Numbered from the stretch's first letter, positions 41,434-50,600 are shown. The stretch is DNA of 64,000 nt from Opitutus sp. (GCA_009695305.1 SIBG01000005.1:16455-80454); one strand, 5' to 3'. Notes: generated by a model not told the origin, from the letters alone. Program-made: numbers and translations.

Positions 41434-43527
41434 ATGCTACCCACCCGAAATATTCGCCTGCGCGCGATCCTCGCCCTCGGCGCTGCAACGTGCGGAGGCC
41501 ACCTGGCCGCCGCCGAGTCCAAGGTGACCGAAATGTCGCCGTTCCGGGTCGAGGCCGAGTTTGGCATCGAGGGTCTCCGCATCCAAAATTCCCAGGCCGT
41601 GCTCAACCCCTACCTGCTCGAGCAGCACGGCGTCGGGCAATTGCAGGACATCGCCGGCCTCGCCCCCAATCTGTTTTCGAGCAACAGCGACACGCGTGGT
41701 TTCGGCGATGTGCTCGCGCTCCGCGGCAGCGCCAATTCGATTTTTTTCGGCGCTCCGTCGGTCGCCCTCTATCTCGACGACGTGCCAAGTGGCTCGGTGT
41801 CCTCGTATCCGAGCACGCTGCTGAACATCGACAGCTTCGTGGTGAAGGCCGGACCGCAGGGCACCGACAACGGCCGTAACGCGCCCGCCGGCGTGATCGA
41901 CATCAAGACGCCGGTCCCGGGGGCCAAGGCGCGGGGGAAAATTTCGGCCGACTACGGCTCGTTCCACGCGACGACGTGGCAAGCCGCGTTCGACGGCCCG
42001 CTCGGCGCCACCGCCGGCTATAGTGCGAGTTTCGGCTATGCGGAGCGGGAGGGTTATATCGAGAACACCTTTTTAAAGCGTTCGGCCGACGACCGTCGGT
42101 CCTTCACCGGCCGCGGCGCGCTCTACTTGAAACCCGATCCCACGCTCCAGCTCCGTCTGGGCGTGCTCGTCGAAAACGCGCAGGACGATGCGACGCGCCT
42201 GAGTTCGCTCTTCAGTCGCGACCCCTTCGTCGTTTCCTCGGATCTCAACGGCGTGACGCGGAGCGACCGTTACCAGCTGTCGTTGCAAGCGCGGAAAAAA
42301 TTCAGCTGGGGCACCGTGACCTCGACGACGGCGAAGCAGGAATGGGACCTCGACCCGTCGTCCACCGACCTCGATCTCAGCCAATTTCCCGCCGCCTTTT
42401 CCCGCGTGGTCCAAAACGAAGCGACGTGGACGCAGGAATTCCGCGTCGAGTCCGCGCCCGCGCCCGGCCAGCCGCAATGGCGCGCGGGCCTGTTTTACCT
42501 CGATACGGACGTGGCCGGCGATGCGCTCCGCCAGTTCATCGTGCCGCCGAGTGCGTTTGTGCCACCGGGGTTTGTGCAGACGGAACGGACCGTCTTCGCG
42601 CTCGGGCAGAAGAGCTTCGCCGGTTACGTGAACTTCGACGATCCGCTGACCAAGGCCACGACGCTCAAGCTCGGTGGCCGCCTCGAGCGGGCCGAGTCGG
42701 AGATCGGGCGCACGAAGGCCGCCTCGAACAGCTACGGATTTCCCTCGCCCCAGGAGGCGCGGCTCGCCCGCACCCAGACCGGCCACGAGGTTTCGGCGAC
42801 GGTCGGGCTCGTGCACGCGGCGTCCGACTCGTTGAGTCTGCTCGCGCGGACCTCGCTCGCGCGAAAGCCCGCGGGCTTCACCGCCTTCACCGGTAATCCC
42901 GCGCTCGCGGGTTTCCAGGCCGAGCAGTCGTGGGCCAGCGAAATCGGCCTCACCTTCGGCCCGCCGAAAGGGCGGTTCGGCGGCAGCGTCTTGGGGTTCT
43001 GGACCAAGATCTCCGACTATCAATTCGAGCGCACGGTGCCGGGCTCCACCGACTTCGTGGTGGTGAACGCGCCGCAGGTCATCTCGCGCGGCCTCGAGGC
43101 GAAGTTCATGTGGAATCCCGTCGAGCGCGTCTGGTGGGATTTTCAGGCCGGCTACACGGAGGTGACTTTCGACCAGCACCGCGATGCGACGGGCGCGAGC
43201 GTGAAGGGCAAGCATGTGCCCTTCATCCCGGCGGCCACGCTGCGCACCGGCGTCACGGTGAATTTTGGCCAGGGCTTTACCGGCAACGCGAGTTACGCCC
43301 TGGTCGGCCGGTCGTTCTTCGATGAGCGCAACACCGCCATGTTCTCGCAAAAATCCTACGGGATCGTAAACGCCCAGCTCCGCTACCGATTCGATCGCTG
43401 GACCACGACCGTCTACGGCCAGAATCTGACCCAGGAAAAATACTACCAGTTCATCAACCCGGAGATCTTCGCCGGCAGTCCGGGCGCCCCGCGCCGATTC
43501 GGCGTCCAGCTCACTTTCGTCTATTGA
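41434..43527 (+). CDS. TonB-dependent outer-membrane receptor
   Basis: The 697-residue protein has a signal peptide (MLPTRNIRLRAILALGAATC, cleavage near AAAES), then 'EMSPFRVEAEFG', a short signature common at the N-terminus of Verrucomicrobiota TonB receptors. The plug domain (about 40-165; LQDIAGLAPNLFSSNSDTRG, VALYLDDVPSGSVSSYPST, VVKAGPQGTDNGRNAPAG) leads to a 22-strand-type barrel ending 'RRFGVQLTFVY' with terminal aromatic Tyr. It should take up a large or scarce substrate across the outer membrane with TonB; the ligand cannot be predicted. Its TGA overlaps the TTG start of propeller 10, so the two are expressed together. Confidence 0.92.
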   Translation: MLPTRNIRLRAILALGAATCGGHLAAAESKVTEMSPFRVEAEFGIEGLRIQNSQAVLNPYLLEQHGVGQLQDIAGLAPNLFSSNSDTRGFGDVLALRGSANSIFFGAPSVALYLDDVPSGSVSSYPSTLLNIDSFVVKAGPQGTDNGRNAPAGVIDIKTPVPGAKARGKISADYGSFHATTWQAAFDGPLGATAGYSASFGYAEREGYIENTFLKRSADDRRSFTGRGALYLKPDPTLQLRLGVLVENAQDDATRLSSLFSRDPFVVSSDLNGVTRSDRYQLSLQARKKFSWGTVTSTTAKQEWDLDPSSTDLDLSQFPAAFSRVVQNEATWTQEFRVESAPAPGQPQWRAGLFYLDTDVAGDALRQFIVPPSAFVPPGFVQTERTVFALGQKSFAGYVNFDDPLTKATTLKLGGRLERAESEIGRTKAASNSYGFPSPQEARLARTQTGHEVSATVGLVHAASDSLSLLARTSLARKPAGFTAFTGNPALAGFQAEQSWASEIGLTFGPPKGRFGGSVLGFWTKISDYQFERTVPGSTDFVVVNAPQVISRGLEAKFMWNPVERVWWDFQAGYTEVTFDQHRDATGASVKGKHVPFIPAATLRTGVTVNFGQGFTGNASYALVGRSFFDERNTAMFSQKSYGIVNAQLRYRFDRWTTTVYGQNLTQEKYYQFINPEIFAGSPGAPRRFGVQLTFVY

Positions 43528-44840
43528 GTGGACCTTGCGAGCACATCGGGTCGCGCGCGAACACCGACGGTATCGCGGCCCGAGGTTGCGGGGCGATCGC
43601 CCGCTCCGCGGTGGTCCCGGTCTGCCTGTTGCTCGCAGCCGTCGCCGTCGCGGCGGATGAGTGGCCGGAGTTTCGCGGAGCGACGGGCCAGGGAAACGCC
43701 AGCGGGGCGGAGCCGCCCATCGAGTGGTCGACGACAAAAAACGTCGCGTGGAGACAGCCGGTGCCGGGCGCGGGCTGGTCCTCGCCCGTGATCGGCGGCG
43801 GCCGGGTGTTTTTGACCAGCCGCCTCGCGGCCGCGACCGGCGATGTTTCGTTGCAGCTATTGTGCTTCGACGCTGCGACCGGCCAGATCGAGTGGCAGGC
43901 GGAGATCTTCGGATCGGCGGAGGTGCCGCCGCGGCCGGGCCATGAGAAATCGCTGCCCGCGAGTGCGACCGCGGTCATCGACGGCGAGCACATCTACGTC
44001 TACTTCGGCCACCACGGGGCCGCCTGCCTCGATCGCTCCGGCCGCATCGTCTGGCGAAACCCCCTGCTGCGTTTCGATTCCGGCCCGGCCAACGCCAGTT
44101 CGCCCGTCATCGTCGGCGATCGCTTCATCTATCTCGCGGAGGGAGCGATCGCCCCCTCCGTCGTGGCGCTGGACAAGCACACCGGAAAAATCCTCTGGCG
44201 CGTGCGCCGCACGCTCCCCACCAAGCTCAAATTCTCCTTTGGCACGCCGCTGGCAATCGTCGGGGCAGGACGGTCGCAGCTGATCGTGCCGGGGGACGGC
44301 TCCGTCGCGGCGCTCGATCCGCAGGATGGCCGCGAGATCTGGCGCGTGCGCCACAGCGAAATCTACGCCGTGATGCCGCGCCCGGTCTTCGCGCACGGCC
44401 TGGTCTTCGTGAGCGCGGGTTACAATCGCGGGGAGCTCCGCGCGATCCGGCCCGACGGCACGGGCGATGTCACCGACACCCACGTCGTCTGGCGCACGAT
44501 CAAGGGTGCCCCGGTCACTCCGGGGCTGGTGGCCGCCGGCGACGAGCTCTACGCCGTCAACGATGCCGGCGTGGCGACGTGCTGGGAGGCCGCCACCGGC
44601 CGGGTGGTGTGGCAGGAACGCATCCCGGGCAACTACTCGGCGTCGCCCATCGCGGCAGACGGACGCATTTATTTTCAAAACGAAACCGGCATCGGCACCG
44701 TGCTCCGGGCCGGCCGGGCGTTCGCCGAACTCGCATCGAACGACCTCGGGGAGCCCACGCTCGCCTCGTATGCGGTCGCAGAGCACGCGGTGTTCATCCG
44801 CACCGCCGGCCACCTTTATCGGATCGAACGCCAGCCGTGA
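43524..44840 (+). CDS. PQQ-like beta-propeller protein 10, coupled to the TonB receptor
   Basis: The 438-residue protein has the signature DEWPEFRGATGQG and the long segment 'IEWSTTKNVAWRQPVPGAGW' shared with protein 7. The start is TTG at 43524, overlapping the receptor stop (TTGA), and the N-terminus 'MSGPCEHIGSRANTDGIAAR' precedes a hydrophobic stretch (AVVPVCLLLAAVAVAADE) that fits a signal peptide. No later start gives a complete signal. Blade motifs include DAATGQIEW, DRSGRIVW, DKHTGKILW, DPQDGREIW and EAATGRVVW. Coupling to a TonB receptor suggests the propeller works near or on the same ligand pathway; this is inferred from gene arrangement. Confidence 0.87.
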   Translation: MSGPCEHIGSRANTDGIAARGCGAIARSAVVPVCLLLAAVAVAADEWPEFRGATGQGNASGAEPPIEWSTTKNVAWRQPVPGAGWSSPVIGGGRVFLTSRLAAATGDVSLQLLCFDAATGQIEWQAEIFGSAEVPPRPGHEKSLPASATAVIDGEHIYVYFGHHGAACLDRSGRIVWRNPLLRFDSGPANASSPVIVGDRFIYLAEGAIAPSVVALDKHTGKILWRVRRTLPTKLKFSFGTPLAIVGAGRSQLIVPGDGSVAALDPQDGREIWRVRHSEIYAVMPRPVFAHGLVFVSAGYNRGELRAIRPDGTGDVTDTHVVWRTIKGAPVTPGLVAAGDELYAVNDAGVATCWEAATGRVVWQERIPGNYSASPIAADGRIYFQNETGIGTVLRAGRAFAELASNDLGEPTLASYAVAEHAVFIRTAGHLYRIERQP

Positions 44841-44845
44841 CGGCT

Positions 44846-45024
44846 AATACCAACTACGATGAGCCTTGGGATTTCTGGTGGTCGGGCGCGCCGTCAGAAC
44901 ATTCGAGGACGGCCCAGCGGTCCGTCCCTCCCTTCAGTCCAACGCCGTTGAGTAATTGGCACAATTTGTTCGATTTTATCTTTCCTCGGAACCAAGCGTT
45001 TGCTTGCCGCGGCGAGTTGGTATT
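44846..45024. repeat. MITE-like element with AATACCAACT terminal inverted repeats
   Basis: AATACCAACT (44846-44855) and AGTTGGTATT (45015-45024) are perfect 10-base inverted ends of a 179-base segment. It is more A/T-rich in its right half than the coding DNA around it and holds no gene. It includes a GGCCCAGCGGTCCGTCCC stretch similar to the repeat at 41264-41280. The size and ends fit a miniature inverted-repeat element, but no target duplication was established. Confidence 0.5.
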
Positions 45025-45120
45025 CAATTATCTTTCGTCTACTAAGTAACCGACCGGCTTCCGCATAGTAACGGAAGCCCGTCCCGTCCGTCTCGCGTCA
45101 TTCTCAGCCCTCACCGTCCT

Positions 45121-47412
45121 ATGAGCATCACCGCCCGCCTCCGTCCCCTCGCCCTCGTGTGGTCTATCGGCCTCAGCGTGTGCAGCCTGCACGCCGCCTC
45201 CGGCTGGCTCAACTGGCGCGGGCCAGACCAGAACGGCATTTCGCCCGCCAAGCAAAAGCTCGTCACCGACCTCACCCTCGGCGGGCCCAACGACCGCTGG
45301 ACGTTTAAGGCCCACGGCGCGGGGACGCCCGTCATCGCCGACGGCCGGGTCTACGCCATGTGCTACTACGGCGAGACCGGCGGCGACGTCGAAGAAGCGA
45401 TCGTGTGCCTCGACGTGAAGAACGGCGCGAAGCTCTGGGAACACCGCTTCAAGGACTTCCTGAGCGACACCGTCTACAACCGCTACGCGATTGGCGCCCC
45501 CTACGTCGAGGCCGAGACGGGCAACATCTACTGCGAATCGGCCTGCGGCGTGATCACGTCCTTGACGCGCGACGGAAAAATCATCTGGCAACGCTCCATG
45601 ATGGAGGAGTTCGGCCGCCTGACATTTCCGAACAGTCGCACCGGCGCCCTCGTCACCGATGGAGAGTTCTTGTATGCCAAAGGCATCACCGCCAATTGGG
45701 GCACCGACGGCCCGGCGCGCAACCGCTACTACGCGTTCGAAAAACGCACGGGCGAGCTCGTCTGGGCGAGCACCCCGGGAGTTGAGCCGGTCGACAATCC
45801 CATGGGCGCGCCGGTCTTCGGCGATCTCGGCGGCCATCGTGTCTTCTACGTCGGCACCGGCTGCGGCCACGTCGCCTGCATCAACGCCCGCACCGGCGAA
45901 CCCGTCTGGCGCTTCAAGCTCTCCAACGGCGGCCTCAACTCCGACGTCCTCCTCGCCGGTCCCGGCAAGCTCATCGCGATCCACGGCAAGGAAAACATCG
46001 ACACGTCTACGCAAGGTCGCCTCGTCGCCCTCAAGATTCCCACCGAATATCCCACGGGCCCAAAGCCCGTCATCCTCGGCAAAGAGGCCGAGCTCTGGCG
46101 CAACGACGAATTCAGCGCCTTCACCAGCTCACCGCTGCTCGTCGACGGCCGCGTTTACTCCACGGGCACGACCGGACTCTTCCAATGCGCCGACGCTGCG
46201 ACGGGCGCGACGATCTTCGCCGAGAAACTCGGCGCCGACCAAGTCCACGCCTCGCCCGCCTATGCCGACGGCCGCTTTTACGTGCCGATGCACGAGGCGC
46301 GCTTCTTCGTCATCGAGGTCAAAGGCGACAAGCCCGTCATCGTCTCGAACAACAAGATGGAAGCCGGCACCGTCTGCCTCGGTTCACCGGCGTTCTACGG
46401 CGACTCGATTTTCTATTTCACCAAAGACGGCCTGCACTGCTTCGGTCCGAAAACCAGCGCGCCAATCATCCCGGCCGCGATTCCCGGGCCCGCGCCCGCC
46501 GCGCTCTCCACCGCGCCCATCGCGGCGCTGCAAGTCGTGCCAGCGGAGTTCACGCTTTACGCCGGCCAGTCGCAGGCGTTCAAAATCTGGGGCCTCGACG
46601 CCACCGGGCGCCGAGTGAAGGACGTGACCGCCGAGACCACTCTCGCGAAATTCATTCCTCCCACCGCGCTCGTGAAATCCGAGGTCGATGGCGAGATCGT
46701 GGGCAACGTCGTCAAAACCACCCCGGCCGCGAAGATCTCCGCCGGCTCCTTTCAGGCCAAGTGGAACAACCTCGCCGCCACCGCTCGCGGCCGCATCCTT
46801 GCCGGTTACGGCTACAAGGAGAACTTCGACGCGTTGCCCCTCGGCCAGAAAAACACCGAGGGCACGGATGTCGGGTTCCCGCCGCTGCCCTGGCTCGGCG
46901 CGCGCCTGAAGTGGCACGTCTTCGAGCGCGACGGCGGCAAGGTTTTGGGCAACCGCCTCGATTCGCTCCTCTTCATGCGCACGATGAACTTCATCGGCGG
47001 CCCCGACATGAAAAACTACACGATCGAGGCCGACGTGATGACCGACGGCAACCGCCGCATCATGTCGAACGTAGGCCTCATTAACCAGCGCTACCTGTTC
47101 AACATGGCCGCCAACAACCGCATCCTCGAAGTCACGAGCAACGCCGAGCGCTTCACGGCTTCCGTCCCCTTCGAGGCCGCCGCCAACACGTGGTATCACC
47201 TGAAGACGCGCGTGGACCACGACAAGACGGGCGAAGGCGGCTTCGTCCGCGCCAAACTCTGGCCGCGCGCCGAACCCGAGCCCGCCAAGTGGACGCTTGA
47301 AGTGCATCAGGCCAAGCTCCACACGCACGGCGCCCCCGCCGTCTACGCCTTCTCCCCGCAAAGCCAAAAGCGCGTCTTCATCGACAATCTCGCCATCACC
47401 GCCAATGAATAA
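45121..47412 (+). CDS. PQQ-like beta-propeller protein 11: propeller, Ig-like and lectin-like fusion
   Basis: The 763-residue exported protein has a signal peptide (residues 1-25, LALVWSIGLSVCSLHAAS) and a propeller signature GWLNWRGPDQNG. The propeller fills about 27-450, with blades such as DVKNGAKLW, RDGKIIW, EKRTGELVW, NARTGEPVW and DAATGATIF. A Pro/Ala linker (about 450-470) leads to an Ig-like domain (VVPAEFTLYAGQSQAFKIWG, about 475-565). The C-terminal part (about 570-763; YTIEADVMTDGNRRIMSNVG, ANTWYHLKTRVDHDKTGEGG) resembles a laminin-G/concanavalin-type sugar-binding or glycoside-hydrolase-like jelly roll. Such fusions suggest carbohydrate targeting. Its stop overlaps the start of protein 12 by eight bases. 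Confidence 0.87.
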   Translation: MSITARLRPLALVWSIGLSVCSLHAASGWLNWRGPDQNGISPAKQKLVTDLTLGGPNDRWTFKAHGAGTPVIADGRVYAMCYYGETGGDVEEAIVCLDVKNGAKLWEHRFKDFLSDTVYNRYAIGAPYVEAETGNIYCESACGVITSLTRDGKIIWQRSMMEEFGRLTFPNSRTGALVTDGEFLYAKGITANWGTDGPARNRYYAFEKRTGELVWASTPGVEPVDNPMGAPVFGDLGGHRVFYVGTGCGHVACINARTGEPVWRFKLSNGGLNSDVLLAGPGKLIAIHGKENIDTSTQGRLVALKIPTEYPTGPKPVILGKEAELWRNDEFSAFTSSPLLVDGRVYSTGTTGLFQCADAATGATIFAEKLGADQVHASPAYADGRFYVPMHEARFFVIEVKGDKPVIVSNNKMEAGTVCLGSPAFYGDSIFYFTKDGLHCFGPKTSAPIIPAAIPGPAPAALSTAPIAALQVVPAEFTLYAGQSQAFKIWGLDATGRRVKDVTAETTLAKFIPPTALVKSEVDGEIVGNVVKTTPAAKISAGSFQAKWNNLAATARGRILAGYGYKENFDALPLGQKNTEGTDVGFPPLPWLGARLKWHVFERDGGKVLGNRLDSLLFMRTMNFIGGPDMKNYTIEADVMTDGNRRIMSNVGLINQRYLFNMAANNRILEVTSNAERFTASVPFEAAANTWYHLKTRVDHDKTGEGGFVRAKLWPRAEPEPAKWTLEVHQAKLHTHGAPAVYAFSPQSQKRVFIDNLAITANE

Positions 47413-49006
47413 CTTCGAAATTCCCTTCTCCGGCGTAGGGCCGGCGCTTGTCGCCGTGCCGCGGCTTGCCGGCAAGCGGCAGCCCTACAAAATCCTGTTC
47501 GCCGCAGCGCTCCTGGCGACGCCCCTGCTTCGCGCGGCCGACTGGCCCATGTGGGGCGGTTCGCCCACGCGCAACATGGTCTCCAGTGGCAAGGGCCTCC
47601 CCGCCCCCGACGAAATCGCCGCCGGAAAATTTCTCCCGAAGAGCGAGACCATCGATCCCAAGTCCACCAAGAACGTGCGCTGGGTCTCGAAGCTCGGCTC
47701 CCAAGCCTACGGCAGTCCCGTCGTGGCGGGCGGACGCGTTTTCGTCGGCACCAACAACGAGGCGCCCCGCGATCCCAAGCAGACCGGCGACCGCGGCATC
47801 TTGATGTGCTTCGACGAAAAGACCGGCGAATTCCTCTGGCAACTCGTCGTCCCGAAACTCGGCTCCGGCAAGGTCAGCGACTGGGAATACGTCGGCATCT
47901 GCTCCTCGCCCGCGATCGAAGGCGACCGCGGCTACGTCGTCACCAATCGCGGCGAAGTCGTCTGCTTCGACGTCAAGGGCCAGTCCGACGGCAACCAAGG
48001 CCCGTTTATGGATGAAGGGAAATTTTCCGCGCAAGACGGCAAACCCACCGAAGTCACTCCCAAGTGCGCCGACATCCTCTGGGTGAGCGACGTCCGCACC
48101 GAGCTCGGCATCTTCCCCCACAACATCTCGAGCTGCTCGCCGCTCATCGTCGGCGAAAAACTCTACATCGCCACCTCCAACGGTGTCGACTGGTCGCACC
48201 TGAACATTCCCGCACCCTTCGCCCCGGCCGTCGCCGTGCTCGACAAAAACACCGGAGCCGTCGTCGGCGAAGAAATCTCCGGCGTCTCGAAACGCGTGCT
48301 CCACTGCAGTTGGAGTTCTCCCTCCTTCACCACCGTCAACGGCCAGGCCATGGTCGTGTGGGGCGGCGGCGACGGTTGGTGCTACGGTTTCGATCCCGTG
48401 CCCGTGAAAGACAAAGACGGCACGCCCGTCCTCAAAGAACTCTTCCGCTACGACGCCAATCCGCCCGAGTATCGCAACAAGGACGGCCAGCCCCTGAAAT
48501 ACGCGACCTTCAACGGCCCCAGCGAACTCATCTGCACCGTCGTCGTGCAAGACGGCCGCGCCTACATGTCCATCGGCCAAGACCCCGAACACGGCGATGG
48601 CATCGGCATGTTCAGCTGCATCGATCTCAACGGACGCGGTGACCTCAGCGGCAAGGCCCTCTGGACCAGCAAGGGCATCGGACGCACGATCTGCACCCCG
48701 AGCGTCGTCGGCGGGCTGGTTTTCCAAGCCGAGTATAACGGCAACATCCACTGCTTCGACGCCAAGACCGGCAAAGAGCAATGGGTCCACGCCACCAATA
48801 GCCGCATCTGGTCATCCACTCTCGTCGCCGACGGCAAAGTCTACTGCGGCACCGAAGACGGCGAACTCGTCGTCCTCGCGGCCACGCGCGAGAAAAAGGT
48901 CGTCGGAAAAGTCGAGTTCTACAGTCCCATCTACAGCACGCCAGTGATCGCCAACGACACCCTCTTCGTCGGCACGATCACCCACCTGTATTCCATCGGC
49001 CGGTAG
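47405..49006 (+). CDS. PQQ-like beta-propeller protein 12, 'WPM-GG' sub-clade, with REP-encoded N-terminus
   Basis: The 533-residue protein has the signature ADWPMWGGSPTRNMVSSGKG, shared with protein 6, and it is longer than protein 6 because of inserts such as DGNQGPFMDEGKFSAQDGKP and VPVKDKDGTP. Blade motifs include DEKTGEFLW, DKNTGAVVG and DAKTGKEQW. The ATG at 47405 overlaps the previous gene. The first 30 residues (MNNFEIPFSGVGPALVAVPR and following) come before the real signal-like stretch (KILFAAALLATPLLRAADWP), and the DNA there is a palindromic repeat (47435-47488), so the N-terminus is partly repeat-derived. A later non-ATG start cannot be excluded. Export still seems likely. Confidence 0.87.
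   Translation: MNNFEIPFSGVGPALVAVPRLAGKRQPYKILFAAALLATPLLRAADWPMWGGSPTRNMVSSGKGLPAPDEIAAGKFLPKSETIDPKSTKNVRWVSKLGSQAYGSPVVAGGRVFVGTNNEAPRDPKQTGDRGILMCFDEKTGEFLWQLVVPKLGSGKVSDWEYVGICSSPAIEGDRGYVVTNRGEVVCFDVKGQSDGNQGPFMDEGKFSAQDGKPTEVTPKCADILWVSDVRTELGIFPHNISSCSPLIVGEKLYIATSNGVDWSHLNIPAPFAPAVAVLDKNTGAVVGEEISGVSKRVLHCSWSSPSFTTVNGQAMVVWGGGDGWCYGFDPVPVKDKDGTPVLKELFRYDANPPEYRNKDGQPLKYATFNGPSELICTVVVQDGRAYMSIGQDPEHGDGIGMFSCIDLNGRGDLSGKALWTSKGIGRTICTPSVVGGLVFQAEYNGNIHCFDAKTGKEQWVHATNSRIWSSTLVADGKVYCGTEDGELVVLAATREKKVVGKVEFYSPIYSTPVIANDTLFVGTITHLYSIGR
47435..47488. repeat. REP-like inverted repeat inside the start of propeller 12
   Basis: The ends GTAGGGC (47435-47441) and GCCCTAC (47482-47488) are perfect inverted repeats, and the inner CGGCTTGCCGGCAAGCGGC forms a further hairpin. 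The element is read in frame as part of the predicted N-terminus of propeller 12, upstream of its hydrophobic signal region. Confidence 0.65.
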
Positions 49007-49015
49007 CGGCCTTCA

Positions 49016-49031
49016 AGCGGCGCGCGCCGCT
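49016..49031. terminator. Perfect 16-base palindrome between convergent genes
   Basis: AGCGGCGCGCGCCGCT lies ten bases after the stop of propeller 12, between it and the convergent aldehyde dehydrogenase gene. It could act in termination in both directions, but there is no T-run and the stem has no loop, so the assignment is weak. Confidence 0.3.
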
Positions 49032-49060
49032 CAAAGGTTCGCCGGAGGGCGGCGAGGCGA

Positions 49061-50494
49061 TTATTTCGCCGTTTCCGTCGTCGTCTGGTAAGCCCGCGCG
49101 CGGAAGAGGAAGTCCACGATGCTGCCCTCGTGGGGTTGGAACCAGTTGAGCTGCACGGTGGGCATCGCCCCGATGTTCAGGCGGTCGATGTTGCGCGCGT
49201 CGAGCAGCGCCCGGCTGAATTTCGCGTCCTTCGTGATCGCCGAACAAACCAGCGTCTGGCCGATCTTGGCGAGCATCTGCTCCTGCGGGCACTCGACGAC
49301 GGTGGCGAAGGGAAACATGTATTCCTTTTTCACCATCGCCACCTCGGGCGAAGCGCAATGCACGATGGTGGGGCGCACGTAGTCGCAGCGCTCCATCTTC
49401 ACCAAGCGGTCGCCGCCGCGATACTTCGCCGTGACGTCCACGACGCCGGGTTCCTTGAGCGCAGCCTCGATGTCCTTGTCGATTCCTTCCGCCTGGCCCG
49501 TCACCGTAAAGGCGGCGAGGGCGGCCTTCGGATCCGTGGGCGGCAGCGGCGCGATGGGGCCGAGCTTTTTCGCGAGGGCGTCGGCGATCTCCTTCGTGTG
49601 GCGGGAGGCCCAGACGCCCGAGCAGTTGATGCAACCGCGGCCGCTGTTGATGGCGATGCTCGTCGCCATCAGGTCGATGTATTTCTCCCAGTTGTCCACC
49701 TCGTCGTCGCCGAGGAGAATTTTGCTGAAGCCGGGACCGTGCACTTGGACGGCGGGGTTGCCGTGGTAGCGTTCGACGGTGGCGGTCGAGCCGAAGATGA
49801 GCGTCTTGGGGCAGTGGGTGAGCACGGCGGCGCCGACTTCGGCCGCGCCAGGATAAATCGAGATCGCCTCCTTCGGGATGCCCGCTTGAAAAAACGCCTG
49901 CGTCATCCGCCAGGGCGTCCAAGGTTCCTGCGGTCCGGGTTTCAGGACGAGGCCGATTTGCAGCGGGATGATCGGGAGCCAGAGGCCGTGCACCCCAGGC
50001 GAGTTGGAGGGCAACACCATGCCGAGCACCGGCGTCAACGCCTGATAGCTGCGCATGACGCCGTTCTCCATCCCGTAGCCGCGCGTGAGGATATCGAAAT
50101 CCAAGCCGCGGGTCAGCGAGGAGAGGATGGCCTCGAGATTTTGGAGCACATAGGCGAGCTTCCCCATGTTAAAGCGGGACATGTGCTCGGGGAGTCCCGT
50201 CGTGGCGGACTGGCATTTGACGAACTCGTCGGGCGTCTGCGTGCCGTCACCCGCCGGGAGCGTGGCGTTGATGAAGAGGTCACCGGCCTTGCGGCACATC
50301 GCGAGCAGCTCTTTACAGGGAATTTCCCGGAGCACGGCGCGCGCGCGCTCCGCGTGCCGCATGTCGCGCGCGATGATGCCGGCGTTGGCCTGGCTGACCT
50401 CGGCCAGCTGCTCGCCCGTGGCGTGATGGAAGACTTTGTCGACTTCCAAGCTTTTGTAGGGCTCGCCCCAGCGGAGGATTGGGAAATGAATCAT
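49061..50494 (-). CDS. Aldehyde dehydrogenase-family protein (possible acyl-CoA/carboxylate reductase)
   Basis: The 477-residue cytoplasmic protein shows an ALDH-type fold: a nucleotide-site region (GMVLPSNSPGVHGLWLPIIP, then LVLKPGPQEPWTPWRMTQAF) and a catalytic region INSGRGCINCSG with candidate nucleophiles Cys288 and Cys291. It is not a standard retinaldehyde-type ALDH. Length, the lack of the usual P-W-N-F-P box and its neighbouring AMP-ligase recall LuxC-like acyl reductases, which reduce activated acids to aldehydes. The upstream ligase gene on the same strand, 106 bases away across a repeat, is probably co-transcribed, and an iron alcohol dehydrogenase lies divergently beyond. The direction and substrate of the reaction are unknown. 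Confidence 0.82.
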   Translation of the reverse strand: MIHFPILRWGEPYKSLEVDKVFHHATGEQLAEVSQANAGIIARDMRHAERARAVLREIPCKELLAMCRKAGDLFINATLPAGDGTQTPDEFVKCQSATTGLPEHMSRFNMGKLAYVLQNLEAILSSLTRGLDFDILTRGYGMENGVMRSYQALTPVLGMVLPSNSPGVHGLWLPIIPLQIGLVLKPGPQEPWTPWRMTQAFFQAGIPKEAISIYPGAAEVGAAVLTHCPKTLIFGSTATVERYHGNPAVQVHGPGFSKILLGDDEVDNWEKYIDLMATSIAINSGRGCINCSGVWASRHTKEIADALAKKLGPIAPLPPTDPKAALAAFTVTGQAEGIDKDIEAALKEPGVVDVTAKYRGGDRLVKMERCDYVRPTIVHCASPEVAMVKKEYMFPFATVVECPQEQMLAKIGQTLVCSAITKDAKFSRALLDARNIDRLNIGAMPTVQLNWFQPHEGSIVDFLFRARAYQTTTETAK

Positions 50495-50526
50495 GGGTGA
50501 AGAAGTTTTTGGATGTGAAGAACTGT

Positions 50527-50597
50527 ATCGTTCTCGTTCTCGAGCCTGAGCGGACTGCTACGAGAGAAAGATTAAGAGAACGAAGAACGAGAACGAT
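50527..50597. repeat. Imperfect inverted repeat (ATCGTTCTCGTTC...GAACGAGAACGAT)
   Basis: The 13-base perfect arms ATCGTTCTCGTTC (50527-50539) and GAACGAGAACGAT (50585-50597) enclose about 45 bases containing a second AG/CT-rich symmetry. It fills most of the 106-base gap between the ligase and the aldehyde dehydrogenase genes, so it lies within the probable operon. Confidence 0.65.
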
Positions 50598-50600
50598 TAC

